64,000 nt of DNA from the NCBI RefSeq assembly GCF_003261055.1, contig NZ_CP030073.1, positions 1 through 64,000 of the forward strand, read 5' to 3'. This DNA is from Streptomyces cadmiisoli (lineage in GTDB: Bacteria; Actinomycetota; Actinomycetes; Streptomycetales; Streptomycetaceae). The translations under genes and the position numbers were made by a program. Positions within the stretch are counted from its first letter, which is position 1, and each line of letters begins with the position of its first letter. Positions 43,426 to 52,447 of the stretch are shown piece by piece. The notes under the pieces are model-generated. The model made no database searches. It had not been told where the DNA came from and was given only the letters and a program-made list of their open reading frames with translations.

Positions 43426-44238
43426 CTGCGCAAGCAGTGCCGGATGTGCAAGGCCGCCGGGCCGGACGGGGTCTGCGCGGGCTGCCCCGCCCGAAAGTCG
43501 GTGCCGCACGAGAAGCAGCCTCGGCCGGTCCTACCTGGACAGCCACACCGATCTCGTGCCGGGGTCGCCCCGCCGGCACTCCCGGAACGTCGAACCGGCA
43601 GGTGGGCGCTGGTCCTGTGGGCCGGGGGCGTGTGCGCGGCACTCGCGGCGTGCGTGGTGCCGCACACGGTGACGTCCCTCCTCGTCGCGTTCGGCCCGCC
43701 GGACGTGGTGATCGACGATCCGCCGGATGCCGTGGTGAACACGTTGCTCGGCGGCCCGATGCAGCTCCTCCTCTCCGCACTCACGGTCGCCGTCGGGGCC
43801 CTGGTCGCGCTGGGAGTCCTCGTCGCAGCGCATGCCGTCTGCGCCGCCCTGTTCCTGGCCCGGTTCTACCGCGCGGGCGTCAACGCCGCGCTCCTCGATC
43901 CCGCGGGCCGGCGTTTCCGCCAACGCTGGGCGCTGGTCGGATGGCTGCTGCCCGTCGTGCATCTGTGGCTGCCGAAGGCCGTCGCCAACGACATCTGGCG
44001 TGCGAGCACACCCAGCAGTACCGGACCGGGGGCCCGACGGCTGTGGCCGGGCATCCTCCACGCCTGGTGGGCACTGTGGGTGCTCTGCCAGTTCTGCGCT
44101 GCCGGCGCCTGGCTGACCGGCGGAACGGGGTGGTTCCTGTCCGCCGAGGTCTCGTTCATCTGCTCCGCGCTGCTCGCGGTCCTCGTCGTCCTCCGGCTCA
44201 CCTCGCTTCAATCGCGCCGGCTGCGCTACCCAGACTGA
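43426..44238 (+). CDS. DUF4328 membrane protein with N-terminal zinc ribbon (possible CTG start)
   Basis: 270 residues if initiated at CTG 43426, which has a perfect AGGAGG 7 bases upstream. The first ATG (43444) has no ribosome site and would cut off half of the zinc ribbon C-x2-C-x8-C-x2-C (CRMCKAAGPDGVCAGC). After the ribbon come four or five hydrophobic segments (WALVLWAGGVCAALAACVV; LLLSALTVAVGALVALGVLV; the DUF4328 signature LVGWLLPVVHLWLPKAVAND; WALWVLCQFCAAGAWL; SFICSALLAVLVVL). An inner-membrane protein of unknown role. The DUF4328 call is firm. Confidence 0.8.
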   Translation: MRKQCRMCKAAGPDGVCAGCPARKSVPHEKQPRPVLPGQPHRSRAGVAPPALPERRTGRWALVLWAGGVCAALAACVVPHTVTSLLVAFGPPDVVIDDPPDAVVNTLLGGPMQLLLSALTVAVGALVALGVLVAAHAVCAALFLARFYRAGVNAALLDPAGRRFRQRWALVGWLLPVVHLWLPKAVANDIWRASTPSSTGPGARRLWPGILHAWWALWVLCQFCAAGAWLTGGTGWFLSAEVSFICSALLAVLVVLRLTSLQSRRLRYPD

Positions 44239-44239
44239 C

Positions 44240-44500
44240 TCCGCGGCATCGCAGCCGCCGGCCGCAGGATGCTGCACCCGGCCCGCCGGTCTCCCCTGGT
44301 CGAGCAGCGCAACAAGCCGCCCCCCTGTGGCCGGCGTGGCCGGCGCCGTCCAGCACGAAATGGCGCAGGACGGTGAACCGGGCCTCGATGCAGTTGAGCC
44401 AGGAACTGCTGGTCGGGGTGCAGGCCAGTTCCACATTGCTTACCGCAGCCCACTCGCCGGCCCGGTGCCCTACTTCGCGGTCAGGTACGCACAGACATTG
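44240..44500 (-). pseudogene. IS630-family transposase C-terminal remnant
   Basis: The minus strand encodes NVELACTPTSSSWLNCIEAR and FTVLRHFVLDGAGHAGH, the conserved end of IS630-type DDE transposases including the final acidic residue. The rest is missing. Confidence 0.68.
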
Positions 44501-44526
44501 CCGAGCACGATCGCGTGGCTTTGTCC

Positions 44527-44625
44527 ACGAGAACGGGAGTCGTTTGTCGATGAGCGCAGGAGGCACCCCCGAAGGCGGCCAAGTCGATGTTCACGAGTTC
44601 GGGAGGCACCCGCCGCTGTCCTGAT
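44527..44625 (-). repeat. Dispersed ~100-bp repeat, copy A
   Basis: On the minus strand: CTCCCGAACTCGTGAACATC ... CTCATCGACAAACGACTCCC followed by GTTCTCGTGGACAAAGCCAC. It is shared with 46262-46365 and 54610-54710. Confidence 0.7.
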
Positions 44626-44738
44626 GGGTGTGGGTACATGTACCCCGGACTCCAGGCGCCGAGTGTTGTTGACCGTGCTGCCGAGATCGTCACCAGCTGC
44701 AACCAGGCTGGCGACTGCGCCCGTAGGCAGGACCCTGC

Positions 44739-46043
44739 CTACACAGCCGCATCGGTGGGGGTTCCGTCCCGCTCCGGGAGCAGCTCGGGCATCCCCTCCA
44801 CCAGCACCACGACGCCGATGACCTCACCGGCCTCGGAACGGCCGACCCACACCGGGTAGGTACCGTCCCCAGTCGTCGCGAAGGACATGAGCTCGCCGCC
44901 GGAAGCCTCGTCCCAGGTGCGCTGCAGGAACATGGAACCGTCGTCGATGTCCTCGTACCCGTCCAGGTCCGACTCCCCCCGGATCAGCCCCCGCTCGAAG
45001 AGCGCGATGAGCGGATCCCAGGACCCGGCGTCGGCGAAGCAGCCAGTGGCACCGTCGGTGTCGAAGCCGGCTGTCTGCTGCTCGATGAACAGCCGGGGAT
45101 CGTCGTCCGGACCGAGGGCCATCTCCCAGGTCGCTGCGGGGGTCTCGCTGACGAGCAGGCGGACGGCCGTGGGTTCCGTGGTCGTGACCTCGGCGTCCCG
45201 CCATTCGCACTGGTAGCTGTAGCGGACCCGCGCTTCGTCGAGTACGTACTCCCCGGGCGGGACAGCGACCGTAATGCGCGGCCCGTCGCCGTGGTCGATG
45301 TCCGGGCCGGAGACGGCCAGCAGTCCGCTGGGTACGCGCAGTGTGCCGACCCGGCGCGGCTCCACGACGGTCATCTCGGGGTGGTACCCGTCGGTCACAC
45401 GCACCCCGGGCCGGAACAACTCGTTGATCGGCCCGGGCTGCGCGGGGCGCGGCGGACGCCAGCAGGTAGCGGGGGCGCCTCCGTCACCAGGCTCGGCTGC
45501 CTCGGCCACCTCGGCCGGCTCGAAGGCCAGCGGCTCAATGAGCCCGTGTACCTGGGCCGAGAGCAGCGGCCACTCCCCGAAGGCGGGGCGGTCCAGCCAG
45601 CGCTCGTCGTCCCGGAGTCCGGGCGAGGTGACGTAGGAGCCCCCGCCCTGCCCCTGCCGCTCCACCGTCCGTTGCCCCCTCCCGTCGGGGAAGAGGTCCA
45701 CGATGATGCGTGGGCACGCCTTGTCGAACTCCGCCATCTCTGGGCCTGTGTAGTACCAGCTGACGGAGTATCGGCGCAGCAGCCGCGACGGGTCGTCCAG
45801 CAGCCGCATGTCCAGATCGTAGGTGCGGCGACCTTGGGCGTCGTAGACCCACAGCCCGACGTAGTGGTCCCGCCAGGACACCAGCCGGACTTCCAGCGGG
45901 GCCTTCCGACCCGACTCCCGGTACACCACCACGTACGGAAACCCGGTGGCATCCCGCTCCCGGGCCTCCTCGGCGGACATCGGCTGCCAGGGCGCACAAG
46001 ACTCCAGGTCCCACGCCTGCGCGTACCCCACCTCGACGACCAT
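44739..46043 (-). CDS. DUF4241 protein (immunity-like)
   Basis: 434 residues from ATG 46043, with GGAAGGGGAG just upstream. The N-terminal part (YAQAWDLESCAPWQPMSAEE, VVVYRESGRKAPLEVRLVSW, VGLWVYDAQGRRTYDLDMRL) is followed by a Pro-rich linker at about 215-235 and the DUF4241 domain: VAVPPGEYVLDEARVRYSYQ, FDTDGATGCFADAGSWDPL and TTGDGTYPVWVGRSEAGEV. DUF4241 occurs in immunity loci of polymorphic toxins, often with SUKH and Imm genes as here. The extra N-terminal domain makes it a fusion, longer than the usual DUF4241 protein of about 200-250 residues. Intact. Confidence 0.8.
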   Translation of the reverse strand: MVVEVGYAQAWDLESCAPWQPMSAEEARERDATGFPYVVVYRESGRKAPLEVRLVSWRDHYVGLWVYDAQGRRTYDLDMRLLDDPSRLLRRYSVSWYYTGPEMAEFDKACPRIIVDLFPDGRGQRTVERQGQGGGSYVTSPGLRDDERWLDRPAFGEWPLLSAQVHGLIEPLAFEPAEVAEAAEPGDGGAPATCWRPPRPAQPGPINELFRPGVRVTDGYHPEMTVVEPRRVGTLRVPSGLLAVSGPDIDHGDGPRITVAVPPGEYVLDEARVRYSYQCEWRDAEVTTTEPTAVRLLVSETPAATWEMALGPDDDPRLFIEQQTAGFDTDGATGCFADAGSWDPLIALFERGLIRGESDLDGYEDIDDGSMFLQRTWDEASGGELMSFATTGDGTYPVWVGRSEAGEVIGVVVLVEGMPELLPERDGTPTDAAV

Positions 46044-46261
46044 TGCCGCTCCCCTTCCTGCAACCTGCCTTGGTTCTGTGCTGAGCTGCAAGGTAACCGC
46101 TGCCCGTGACAACGGCCCTCCTGAGCGGGCGACAGGCCAGCTCCGGCGCCGAGACGGTCGTGCCGGTGATCCGGTCCATGGCCCGCTCAACGAGTGGCTT
46201 GCAGCATGATCCGTTGAGCCGCCGACGCCACTCTGTCATGTACCGCCCAAAAACAGCTCAC

Positions 46262-46365
46262 TCAATGACTCCCGAACTCATCGATATTGATCAAGCGACA
46301 GGGTGACGCGGCGACTCCCGTAGCCGTCGACAAACGACTCCCGTTCTCGTGTACAGAGCCACCCG
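46262..46365 (+). repeat. Dispersed ~100-bp repeat, copy B
   Basis: Plus-strand copy: ACTCCCGAACTCATCGATAT ... GTCGACAAACGACTCCCGTT followed by CTCGTGTACAGAGCCACCC. More diverged in its centre than copies A and C. Confidence 0.65.
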
Positions 46366-46499
46366 CTCGACCAACTCGACCACGACACCAGCCAGATGAG
46401 GGAACAACACCTCGAAACTCCGCGAAAAACACGCCAGCCATGATCACAGCCACCGCTGACACCGACAGCGTCACAAGATCAGCGCCAGAGCCGAATTAC

Positions 46500-47400
46500 G
46501 TGACCGTCCACACGGCTCCTACCTGCGGTTTCCCGCTGATGTGTCGAGCGCCGGACGAAGCGTTGTTCTCCGGTTGCCAGTCCGCCGGTTCGCCTGCAGG
46601 AACTCGGACTGCACACGCCGCACCTTCGTCGAGCAGATGCCCGGCCCGACCCGCCGGCACGGTCAGCGGACCGACGCGGCTGCGGTCGGCTCTGGTCGCG
46701 GTCGGTCTCGCGCTGGCAGGCCGGGCCAGCGCTCGCCTGGTCTCTGCCCTCGGGGTGTCCGTCAGCCGCAGCACTGTCCTGCGCCTGGTCGAAGCTCTTC
46801 CCGAGCCTGAGGTGCCCGCTCCGCGGGTGGTCGGCGTGGACGAGTACACCACCCGCACGAACCGCCACCACGGCACGGTCCTGTCGACATCGCAACCCAC
46901 CGTCCCATTGATCTGCTGCCCGGCTCGGAGGCATCGAGCCTGGCGGCCTGGCTCGCCCAACGGCCCGGCGTCGAGGTCGTATGCCCAGACCGGGCGCCGT
47001 TCTTCGCCGAGGGCGCCGTCCTTGGTGCGCCACAAGCCATCCAGGTCCCGGACCGGTGGCACCTCTGGCACAACCTGAGCGAAGCCGCCGAGCGGAGCGC
47101 CGCTCAGCACCGCCGCCGCCTTCGATCTTTGGTTCTCACAGCCCCGAAGCCGAGCCAGAGCCCGCCCTGCCGAGGGAGCGAACGGGTCACCCCGGCCGCG
47201 AGTACACCGGTTCGCCGACCGCACCCGGGCCCGGCACGCCGCCGTCCACACACTGTTGGAGGCCGGGCACAGCCGCCGCTCGACCCACCGCCAGCTCGGC
47301 ATGACCTACCGCACCGGTTCGGCTGCAACCAGACCCAGGTCCACAACTGCCCGGGCAACGGCGCGGGAAGCTGGGCCTGGATCTGAAGCCCTTACCAGGC
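46500..47400 (+). pseudogene. ISL3-family transposase, multiply frameshifted
   Basis: Successive pieces in different frames follow the ISL3 order: RSVVLRLPVRRFACRNSDCT (zinc-finger half), LRSALVAVGLALAGRASARL and [19 protein letters not shown], then [20 protein letters not shown] (first Asp), [20 protein letters not shown] and [20 protein letters not shown]. At least three frameshifts are needed to join them and the C-terminal half is lost. Not functional. Confidence 0.8.
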
Positions 47401-47923
47401 GGGCAAGGAACCGGCCCGCGTCGACCTGAGCTTCACCCGGGGTTCAGGCGACTCGCTGTACTCCACCGTCGAAAAGCTCCTCGTCCCGGACCTTCAACCA
47501 CGACATCACCAGCGTCGTGATCTGCGCAAGGTGGGGACCGAACGAGTACTGCTCGAATCGCCTCAACGTGCACTGACACAGCCCTCGGCTGACGTGACGG
47601 CCCGCCGGTTCCCCGGCGGGCCGTCACCCGTGCCGCGGCGAGCCCCCGAACCTGCCGTCTCCCTCCAACCTGCCGAACGGGCCGCGCCCCCGCAGACGTT
47701 CGGCCTGTCAAGCCCGCGACAAGGGGCTCGTACACCCTCCCTCCCCCCGCACAACGACCAGGCCCGCCGGCCGAAGCGCGGTTGCCGGTGGATCCTGGGA
47801 ACGACCGCACGCCGAAAGTCCAGAAAATGTCGGCGAGAAGCAGGAACAGGCTGGCGCGTTGTCTCGCCGTCCCGGTGCCGGATTCCTGGACCGCCGGGAT
47901 CGTCCATGCGGGATGATCACCTC
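47401..47923. other. Spacer after the ISL3 remnant
   Basis: About 520 bases with no supported gene, apart from the hairpin at 47594-47627. Frames here are poor on both strands. Confidence 0.45.
47594..47627. terminator. Strong hairpin terminator
   Basis: 15-bp perfect stem GTGACGGCCCGCCGG with its complement and a 4-base TTCC loop. It insulates the following gene from the ISL3 remnant. Confidence 0.7.
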
Positions 47924-48295
47924 ATGGACAGGATTGTCGATCTTGATGAGGTGGCTGCGGTTCTGGCAGGCCAGATGGTGGGCTGGACGTCGGCCGGCCT
48001 CGAAGTGGGCCAGGTGACCTGGAGGGATGCCGACGCGTCGTGGCCGCAGCCTCTGGAGACCGACAGAACCCGGGTCCATGACCCCGACTCAGTTGGCGTG
48101 ATCATCTCTGGGCCGGGCGAGGCCGAGCTGTCCGTCGTGCTGTTCCGCGGTGGCTGGGCCGACGTGGACTTCATCGCCGGCCTCGACGACGCGGGTTGCC
48201 TCCCGGCCTCGGGCATCGCCTCAGCCTCGGACTTCGAGGCCCGGATGGATCAGTGGATCACCCGTGTCTTCGGGATCTGCGACGCCGCTCAGTAA
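47924..48295 (+). CDS. Hypothetical protein
   Basis: 123 residues from ATG 47924; ATG 47906 in frame adds six residues. Acidic alpha/beta sequence: IVDLDEVAAVLAGQMVGWTS, VGVIISGPGEAELSVVLFRG and WADVDFIAGLDDAGCLPASG. It resembles the small immunity-like proteins nearby in size and charge, but no family is assigned. Intact. Confidence 0.62.
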   Translation: MDRIVDLDEVAAVLAGQMVGWTSAGLEVGQVTWRDADASWPQPLETDRTRVHDPDSVGVIISGPGEAELSVVLFRGGWADVDFIAGLDDAGCLPASGIASASDFEARMDQWITRVFGICDAAQ

Positions 48296-48314
48296 GTGCG
48301 CGCCGGCCCGCCTC

Positions 48315-48420
48315 AGTTCAGCTGGCAGGCTGCTGTTCGGCCCAGGTCCGGGTGGTGGCAAGTCGGTATGAGCCGGTTCCGGTTTCGATGATGTCGCCGC
48401 CGAAGGTGGGGCGGTCGACG
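48315..48420 (-). pseudogene. istB C-terminal remnant
   Basis: The minus strand encodes YEAIVDRPTFGGDIIETGTG followed by SYRLATTR and AEQQPAS, the typical end of IstB-like helper ATPases. Only the last 35 codons remain. Confidence 0.6.
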
Positions 48421-48484
48421 ATGGCCTCGTATGCGGCGAGCCACGTCCCGGACGTTGCTGTCGCGGCCGGTCGCCAACCACGAA

Positions 48485-48660
48485 CCGAAGCTACTGAAGC
48501 TCGAACCGGGGACGCTTCTCGCGCGGGTACCAGCCCGCGAAGTCCTCGTCGGCCCACAGCCCATCACAGCAGGCTCTCACCCACATCGCCGCCGTACCGC
48601 CCGGATTGCTCACCTGCGCGATCTGCGCGGTCAAAGACGGGACTCGCTCACCGGGACGCA
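48485..48660 (-). pseudogene. IS1182-type transposase N-terminal remnant
   Basis: The minus strand encodes TAQIAQVSNPGGTAAMWVRA and CCDGLWADEDFAGWYPREKR, resembling the opening of IS1182-family transposases. It stops abruptly near 48485. Confidence 0.5.
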
Positions 48661-49013
48661 GACGGAGTGACAACAGACGCCTCAACAGCTGGATCGATCT
48701 TCGAAACGGCCCCGAGCATGCCCGCTGATCACGGTTGCGCACCGGGAAACTCCAAGACCCCCGGCAGAGTCACGATTTGTGACCATGGCGTGCGGTCGCC
48801 TGTCGTACCGTCGATCCCTGGGAGGTTACGGATGCCTCCGCCGGCCGCGGGCGCATGCCCAGCCGTGGGCCTGCTACGACATCACAATCCGCTGCCCGAC
48901 GTCAGGGCCGGCGATGCACGGATAAATCACGTGAATACGTGATCATCCGGAGTCTGAGCTGTTATCGCCGGTGACTGCGTCACACGTCTTTCCTGCCTCT
49001 AGAATCCCCAGCC
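48661..49013. other. Spacer with palindrome upstream of a membrane-protein gene
   Basis: About 350 bases without a gene. The only structure seen is the inverted repeat at 48926-48943. Confidence 0.5.
48926..48943. promoter_or_regulatory. Inverted repeat ATCACGT-GAAT-ACGTGAT
   Basis: A perfect 7-bp inverted repeat with a 4-base centre, about 70 bases upstream of the 49014 gene, in an A/T-richer patch. Its form suits a dimeric repressor operator. Confidence 0.45.
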
Positions 49014-49643
49014 ATGTCATGGCAACAGCAGGCCGGCGATGGGGCGCAAAGTCCACCGATGGTGTACCGCCCGTCCGCAAAGACGGAGCCCCAGTACGAC
49101 GGTTTTGCCGATCCGGCGGCCGCCCATGGCTGGGAGAACGCGTACGACGAAACGCGCGAACTGCCGGCGATACCCGGCGGTCCTGACGTCAAGACACCCG
49201 GCCACGGGCGCGGGCCGCGGCGGCGGGCGCGCCCTGCACAGGGCCCGCGCGTGCCCCGACAGGCGGTCGTGGCCGGTGGTGTTCTCGTCTGCGCGGGTCT
49301 GGCCATCGCGTTCACCGTGGGCCTCACGTCCAATTCCTCCGGGGGTCCGGGAGGCGCCGAGGAGCCGGTGCGGCCGAAGACGGAACGGTCCATGCCGCCG
49401 GCGGACGGGGACGCTGCCTCATCCGCCGCTGCCGAGCCGTCCCAGGCCACCGATCCAGCAGCCGGAACCGACGAGTCCCCCGTGGCACGCGCATCCGCAA
49501 GCGGCTCCCCCGCGGACAGCGGGAACCCGGCACCCTCCTCGCCCACCGCCCCGGACCCCTCCGCCACCGCGACCACGGCCGGGCCGGGCAACACCGACGG
49601 CAGGCCCGGCCGCGGACACGGGCCGACCAAGGGCCCCAAGTGA
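49014..49643 (+). CDS. Single-span membrane protein with Ser/Pro-rich outer tail
   Basis: 209 residues from ATG 49014. A cytoplasmic N-terminal part with YRPSAKTEPQYDGFADPAAA and a basic patch (RRRARPAQGPRVPRQ) precedes one transmembrane segment (VVAGGVLVCAGLAIAFTVGL, about residues 83-102). About 105 extracellular residues rich in Ser, Ala, Pro and Asp follow. This layout is common in Streptomyces and gives little hint of function. Twenty bases separate it from the SUKH gene, so the two may be co-transcribed. Confidence 0.72.
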   Translation: MSWQQQAGDGAQSPPMVYRPSAKTEPQYDGFADPAAAHGWENAYDETRELPAIPGGPDVKTPGHGRGPRRRARPAQGPRVPRQAVVAGGVLVCAGLAIAFTVGLTSNSSGGPGGAEEPVRPKTERSMPPADGDAASSAAAEPSQATDPAAGTDESPVARASASGSPADSGNPAPSSPTAPDPSATATTAGPGNTDGRPGRGHGPTKGPK

Positions 49644-49662
49644 GTCATGAAGGAATCCACTG

Positions 49663-50184
49663 GTGACAGCGCTTCCGGAGATCACAGCCCTGCTGGGCGA
49701 ACCACGGTTCAACTGGACGGATCCGGCCCCCTGGATCGAACTGGAGCGGGAACTCGGCATCGAATTCCCTGCGGATTTCCGTGAGATCGTGGACGCTTAC
49801 GGTTCGATCGAGGTCAACGGGCAACTGTATCTGACGCACCCCGCCGGCCATCTTCTGCACAGCCTCGGAGAAAACATCACAGGGGATCTCGAGCTCTGGC
49901 GGGATGAGGACATGGCGCAATTCCTGCCAGCTCCGGTGGGGGCCGACCCCGGAGAACTCATACCGGTGGCGTCAGCCACAACGGGCGAGGCAGTCTTTCT
50001 TCGCATCCCGGACAACCCCTCGTCGTCCTGGCGTGTCGTGGTACAGGAATTCGACAGTCCGGCTTGGACTCTCTACGAGATGACATTCAGCGAGTGGCTG
50101 CTGGCCTACCTCCAGGGCACAGACGTCACGCTGCACTCCCGCAACTTCGCACCCAACGGCCCGTTCCACGAACCCCTGCCCTGA
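49663..50184 (+). CDS. SMI1/KNR4 (SUKH) family protein
   Basis: 173 residues from GTG 49663. It has the SUKH order: WIELERELGIEFPADFREIV (the conserved E.....G...P.D......Y block), YGSIEVNGQLYL, HSLGENITGDLELW, ELIPVASATTGEAVFLRIPD and VVVQEFDSPAWTLYEMTFSE followed by WLLAYL. SUKH proteins are cytoplasmic immunity factors against a wide range of polymorphic toxins. No toxin is encoded nearby. Intact and probably in one unit with the membrane protein upstream. Confidence 0.85.
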   Translation: MTALPEITALLGEPRFNWTDPAPWIELERELGIEFPADFREIVDAYGSIEVNGQLYLTHPAGHLLHSLGENITGDLELWRDEDMAQFLPAPVGADPGELIPVASATTGEAVFLRIPDNPSSSWRVVVQEFDSPAWTLYEMTFSEWLLAYLQGTDVTLHSRNFAPNGPFHEPLP

Positions 50185-50378
50185 AAATGAGCGCGGCAGT
50201 TCCACCCCTCATTCCCTTCGCTGCCGGATCGGCCCCGGTCTCCTATCCCTGACCCAAGGTGCAAGGTAGCGGCGGCCATGGAAACTCGCCTTCGCTGCCC
50301 GGCCGTCGTCGGGAGGCTCGGCCCGAGACGAAACGTACGATTGGATATCGGGCCCAACAGAAAGCTGCGAGGACTCAA

Positions 50379-51251
50379 GTGGCTGGCGAAATTAGCAAAG
50401 AGCTGATCATCAGCCCCCGCAGCGAGCACGTGCGAGAGCGGCTGGCGGAAGCCGCCGCCTGGAGCGCGTACGCGGCGGAGCTTCGCGAGGTGCTCGGAGC
50501 CGCGATTGAGAAGAGCGGAGCAGACCTCCTGGAGGTGGGCGGGCTGCTGGTGAGCGAGCCCCTTCCCGAAGAGCACCGCGGCCTGCGCAACGGTGCGGAG
50601 GTCCGGCCGCCGCAAGCGATAGGTCTCGCCGAGGGGATGGCAGCCGGGCGCGGGCCGTATTGTCAGCTCACCGCACCCGGGAGATTGCAGATCGAGTCGG
50701 GATGGGACGGAGCGGTACTCCTCTTCACCACACCAGCGGTGGCCGCCGATCTGGCGGGATTCCATGGCGAGGGCGTGACGTTCCTGTGGCGAGACTCGGC
50801 TCCTGAACCCATAGAGGTCTCGGACCCCGTCGACGCCGTCGCGGACGCGGGTTTCTGGGCAAGGGTGGCGGAGGCGTCCGAGCGCCTGACCCTGGTCTGC
50901 GAGCGCTGGGCGTACGGCACTCACGGGTGCAGATGGTTCCGCGTGACGCCGGAGAGCACAGCCGAAGTGGCCCGACTACTGCGGCCGCGCTCGCTGGTTT
51001 GCGTGGCCGCCGAGCCGGAGCTGAAGCCCAGAGCGAAACTGCTGCAAGACGACTTCACCGCCTTCGTGGCCCCGCTGCCGCACGGCGAACTGGCCCACCG
51101 GAACTACCCCGGTGGGGCCGACACACTCTCCGAGGTCACAGATGACGGTTTCTCCCTCATGCTGGCCGATGCGGCGCTGGGCGACTGGTGCGCCGTTGTA
51201 CCGGACACGGACGGGGTGGCCAGGGGGCAGTGGGAGACTCCGGGTGAGTAG
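50379..51251 (+). CDS. Hypothetical protein
   Basis: 290 residues from GTG 50379, chosen because GAGGA lies 5 bases upstream; an upstream in-frame extension to 50259 is low-complexity. Features: ISKELIISPRSEHVRERLAE helix, QLTAPGRLQIESGWDGAVLL and a C-terminal GFSLMLADAALGDWCAVVPD. Mixed alpha/beta and acidic, without membrane segments. No family recognised. Its position after a SUKH gene and its composition would fit another immunity-type protein. Confidence 0.65.
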   Translation: MAGEISKELIISPRSEHVRERLAEAAAWSAYAAELREVLGAAIEKSGADLLEVGGLLVSEPLPEEHRGLRNGAEVRPPQAIGLAEGMAAGRGPYCQLTAPGRLQIESGWDGAVLLFTTPAVAADLAGFHGEGVTFLWRDSAPEPIEVSDPVDAVADAGFWARVAEASERLTLVCERWAYGTHGCRWFRVTPESTAEVARLLRPRSLVCVAAEPELKPRAKLLQDDFTAFVAPLPHGELAHRNYPGGADTLSEVTDDGFSLMLADAALGDWCAVVPDTDGVARGQWETPGE

Positions 51252-51297
51252 TTGAGGTACAGGAAATCCTGGCGGGAACGACCTTGCTGGGATTCGC

Positions 51298-51870
51298 TTA
51301 CCTCGTGCGAGCTTCAAGCTGACGAGGAACGGTGTCGGCGCGCAGTTCGCGCAGGTCAGGGATGTGGTTGTAGAGGGTGCCCGGGGAGACGCCGAGGAGC
51401 TTGGCGATCGAGGTGATGGAGCGGCCGGGGTCGGGCAACAGGTCGCGGGCGGCCTTAATGACTTGCTCGGTGGCGACGCTAGGAAGCCCGCCGACGCGGC
51501 CGCGGGCGCGGGCGGCGGCCAAGCCCTCGTTGGTGCCGATGACGATGAGTTCGCGGATGAACTCCGCGAGGGCGGCGAACACGTGGAAGACGAGCCTGCC
51601 GCCGGGGGTGGTGGTGTCTAGGTTCTCGTGGAGCGAGGTGAAGCCGATCCCTCGGTCACGCAGCTCGGCGACCATGTTGATGAGGTCCTGGAGGCTGCGG
51701 CCGTAGCGGTCGACCGAAGGGACCACGAGGGTGTCGCCCGGGTCGAGGAAGGCGTGGCATGCCTTCAGCTCCGGGCGGAGCGCGTTCTTGCCGGACTTCT
51801 TGTCCGCGAAGATCTTCCGGCACCCGGCGGCGGTGAGCGCATCGAGCTGCGCGCCCTCCGATGTCGAGCA
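51298..51870 (-). pseudogene. Serine recombinase lacking its catalytic N-terminus
   Basis: The minus strand encodes AQLDALTAAGCRKIFADKKS, DTLVVPSVDRYGRSLQDLIN and GGRLVFHVFAALAEFIRELI, then a C-terminal HTH (ITSIAKLLGVSPGTLYNHIP), all typical of resolvases. The expected first 25 residues with the catalytic Ser (YARVST) are missing. Upstream the frame runs into foreign sequence, a short segment homologous to the 58.9-kb gene and then an IS5 N-terminus. Recombination activity is therefore not expected. Confidence 0.78.
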
Positions 51871-51912
51871 GCAGCCGGACACCCGGATGCATCGCATCCG
51901 CCCGCGGGCCGG
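51855..51912 (-). repeat. Short segment shared with the 58.9-kb winged-helix gene
   Basis: About 58 bases matching 58890-58947 on the same strand with few differences. They encode GPRADAMHPGVRLLLDIG here and GPRADAMHPGIRLLLDIG there. It lies between the IS5 and recombinase parts. Confidence 0.75.
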
Positions 51913-51929
51913 GGGCGGTGACGCGGTCG

Positions 51930-52273
51930 GTACGGATGACGGTGCCGTCCAGGTTGAGATGGGTGTAGTCGGCGGCCGCCGCCCGTTCAAGCGCGGTGGA
52001 CAGATCCGGGGCGTGGTCGGCGAGCACGGTCAGCCCTTCGCGCAAGCAGCGGTACGCGGTGGGCACCGAAACCCTGTTGTCCCGGACGAGTTGGGCCAGC
52101 CGGGTCCCGTCGACGAACCACCGCAGCACCAGGACACCCTGTTTGAAGACGCCCAGAGAGCAGCTCCCCTTGCGGGTGCCGAGCCGTTCGCGGTGCTCGC
52201 GCAAGAGTCGGGCGAGAGATTCGGCGGTCTGCCTGCCGACGTCGAGTGTTGCGGTATAGGTGATGCTGGTCAA
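51930..52273 (-). pseudogene. IS5-type transposase N-terminal half
   Basis: From ATG 52273 the minus strand encodes ITYTATLDVGRQTAESLARL, LAQLVRDNRVSVPTAYRCLR (HTH) and THLNLDGTVIRTDRVTAPGP, with the first catalytic Asp of an IS5-type DDE_4 transposase. At that point it is joined to a piece of another gene, so the second half is gone. Confidence 0.75.
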
Positions 52274-52447
52274 CGCGTGAAGCCTCTGGGTTCCGGAACG
52301 TGATCTTCGCAGGCCTGTTCCTGCCAGGGGATTCTCGCGTACCTGATGCCGGGTCAGCCCGTCTGGACCAGTCGGGAAGATCGCGGATCTGTCGGACGGG
52401 CGACCTGGCGATTACTCTGAGCCCCGTCCGCGCTATCTGGGAGAGTC

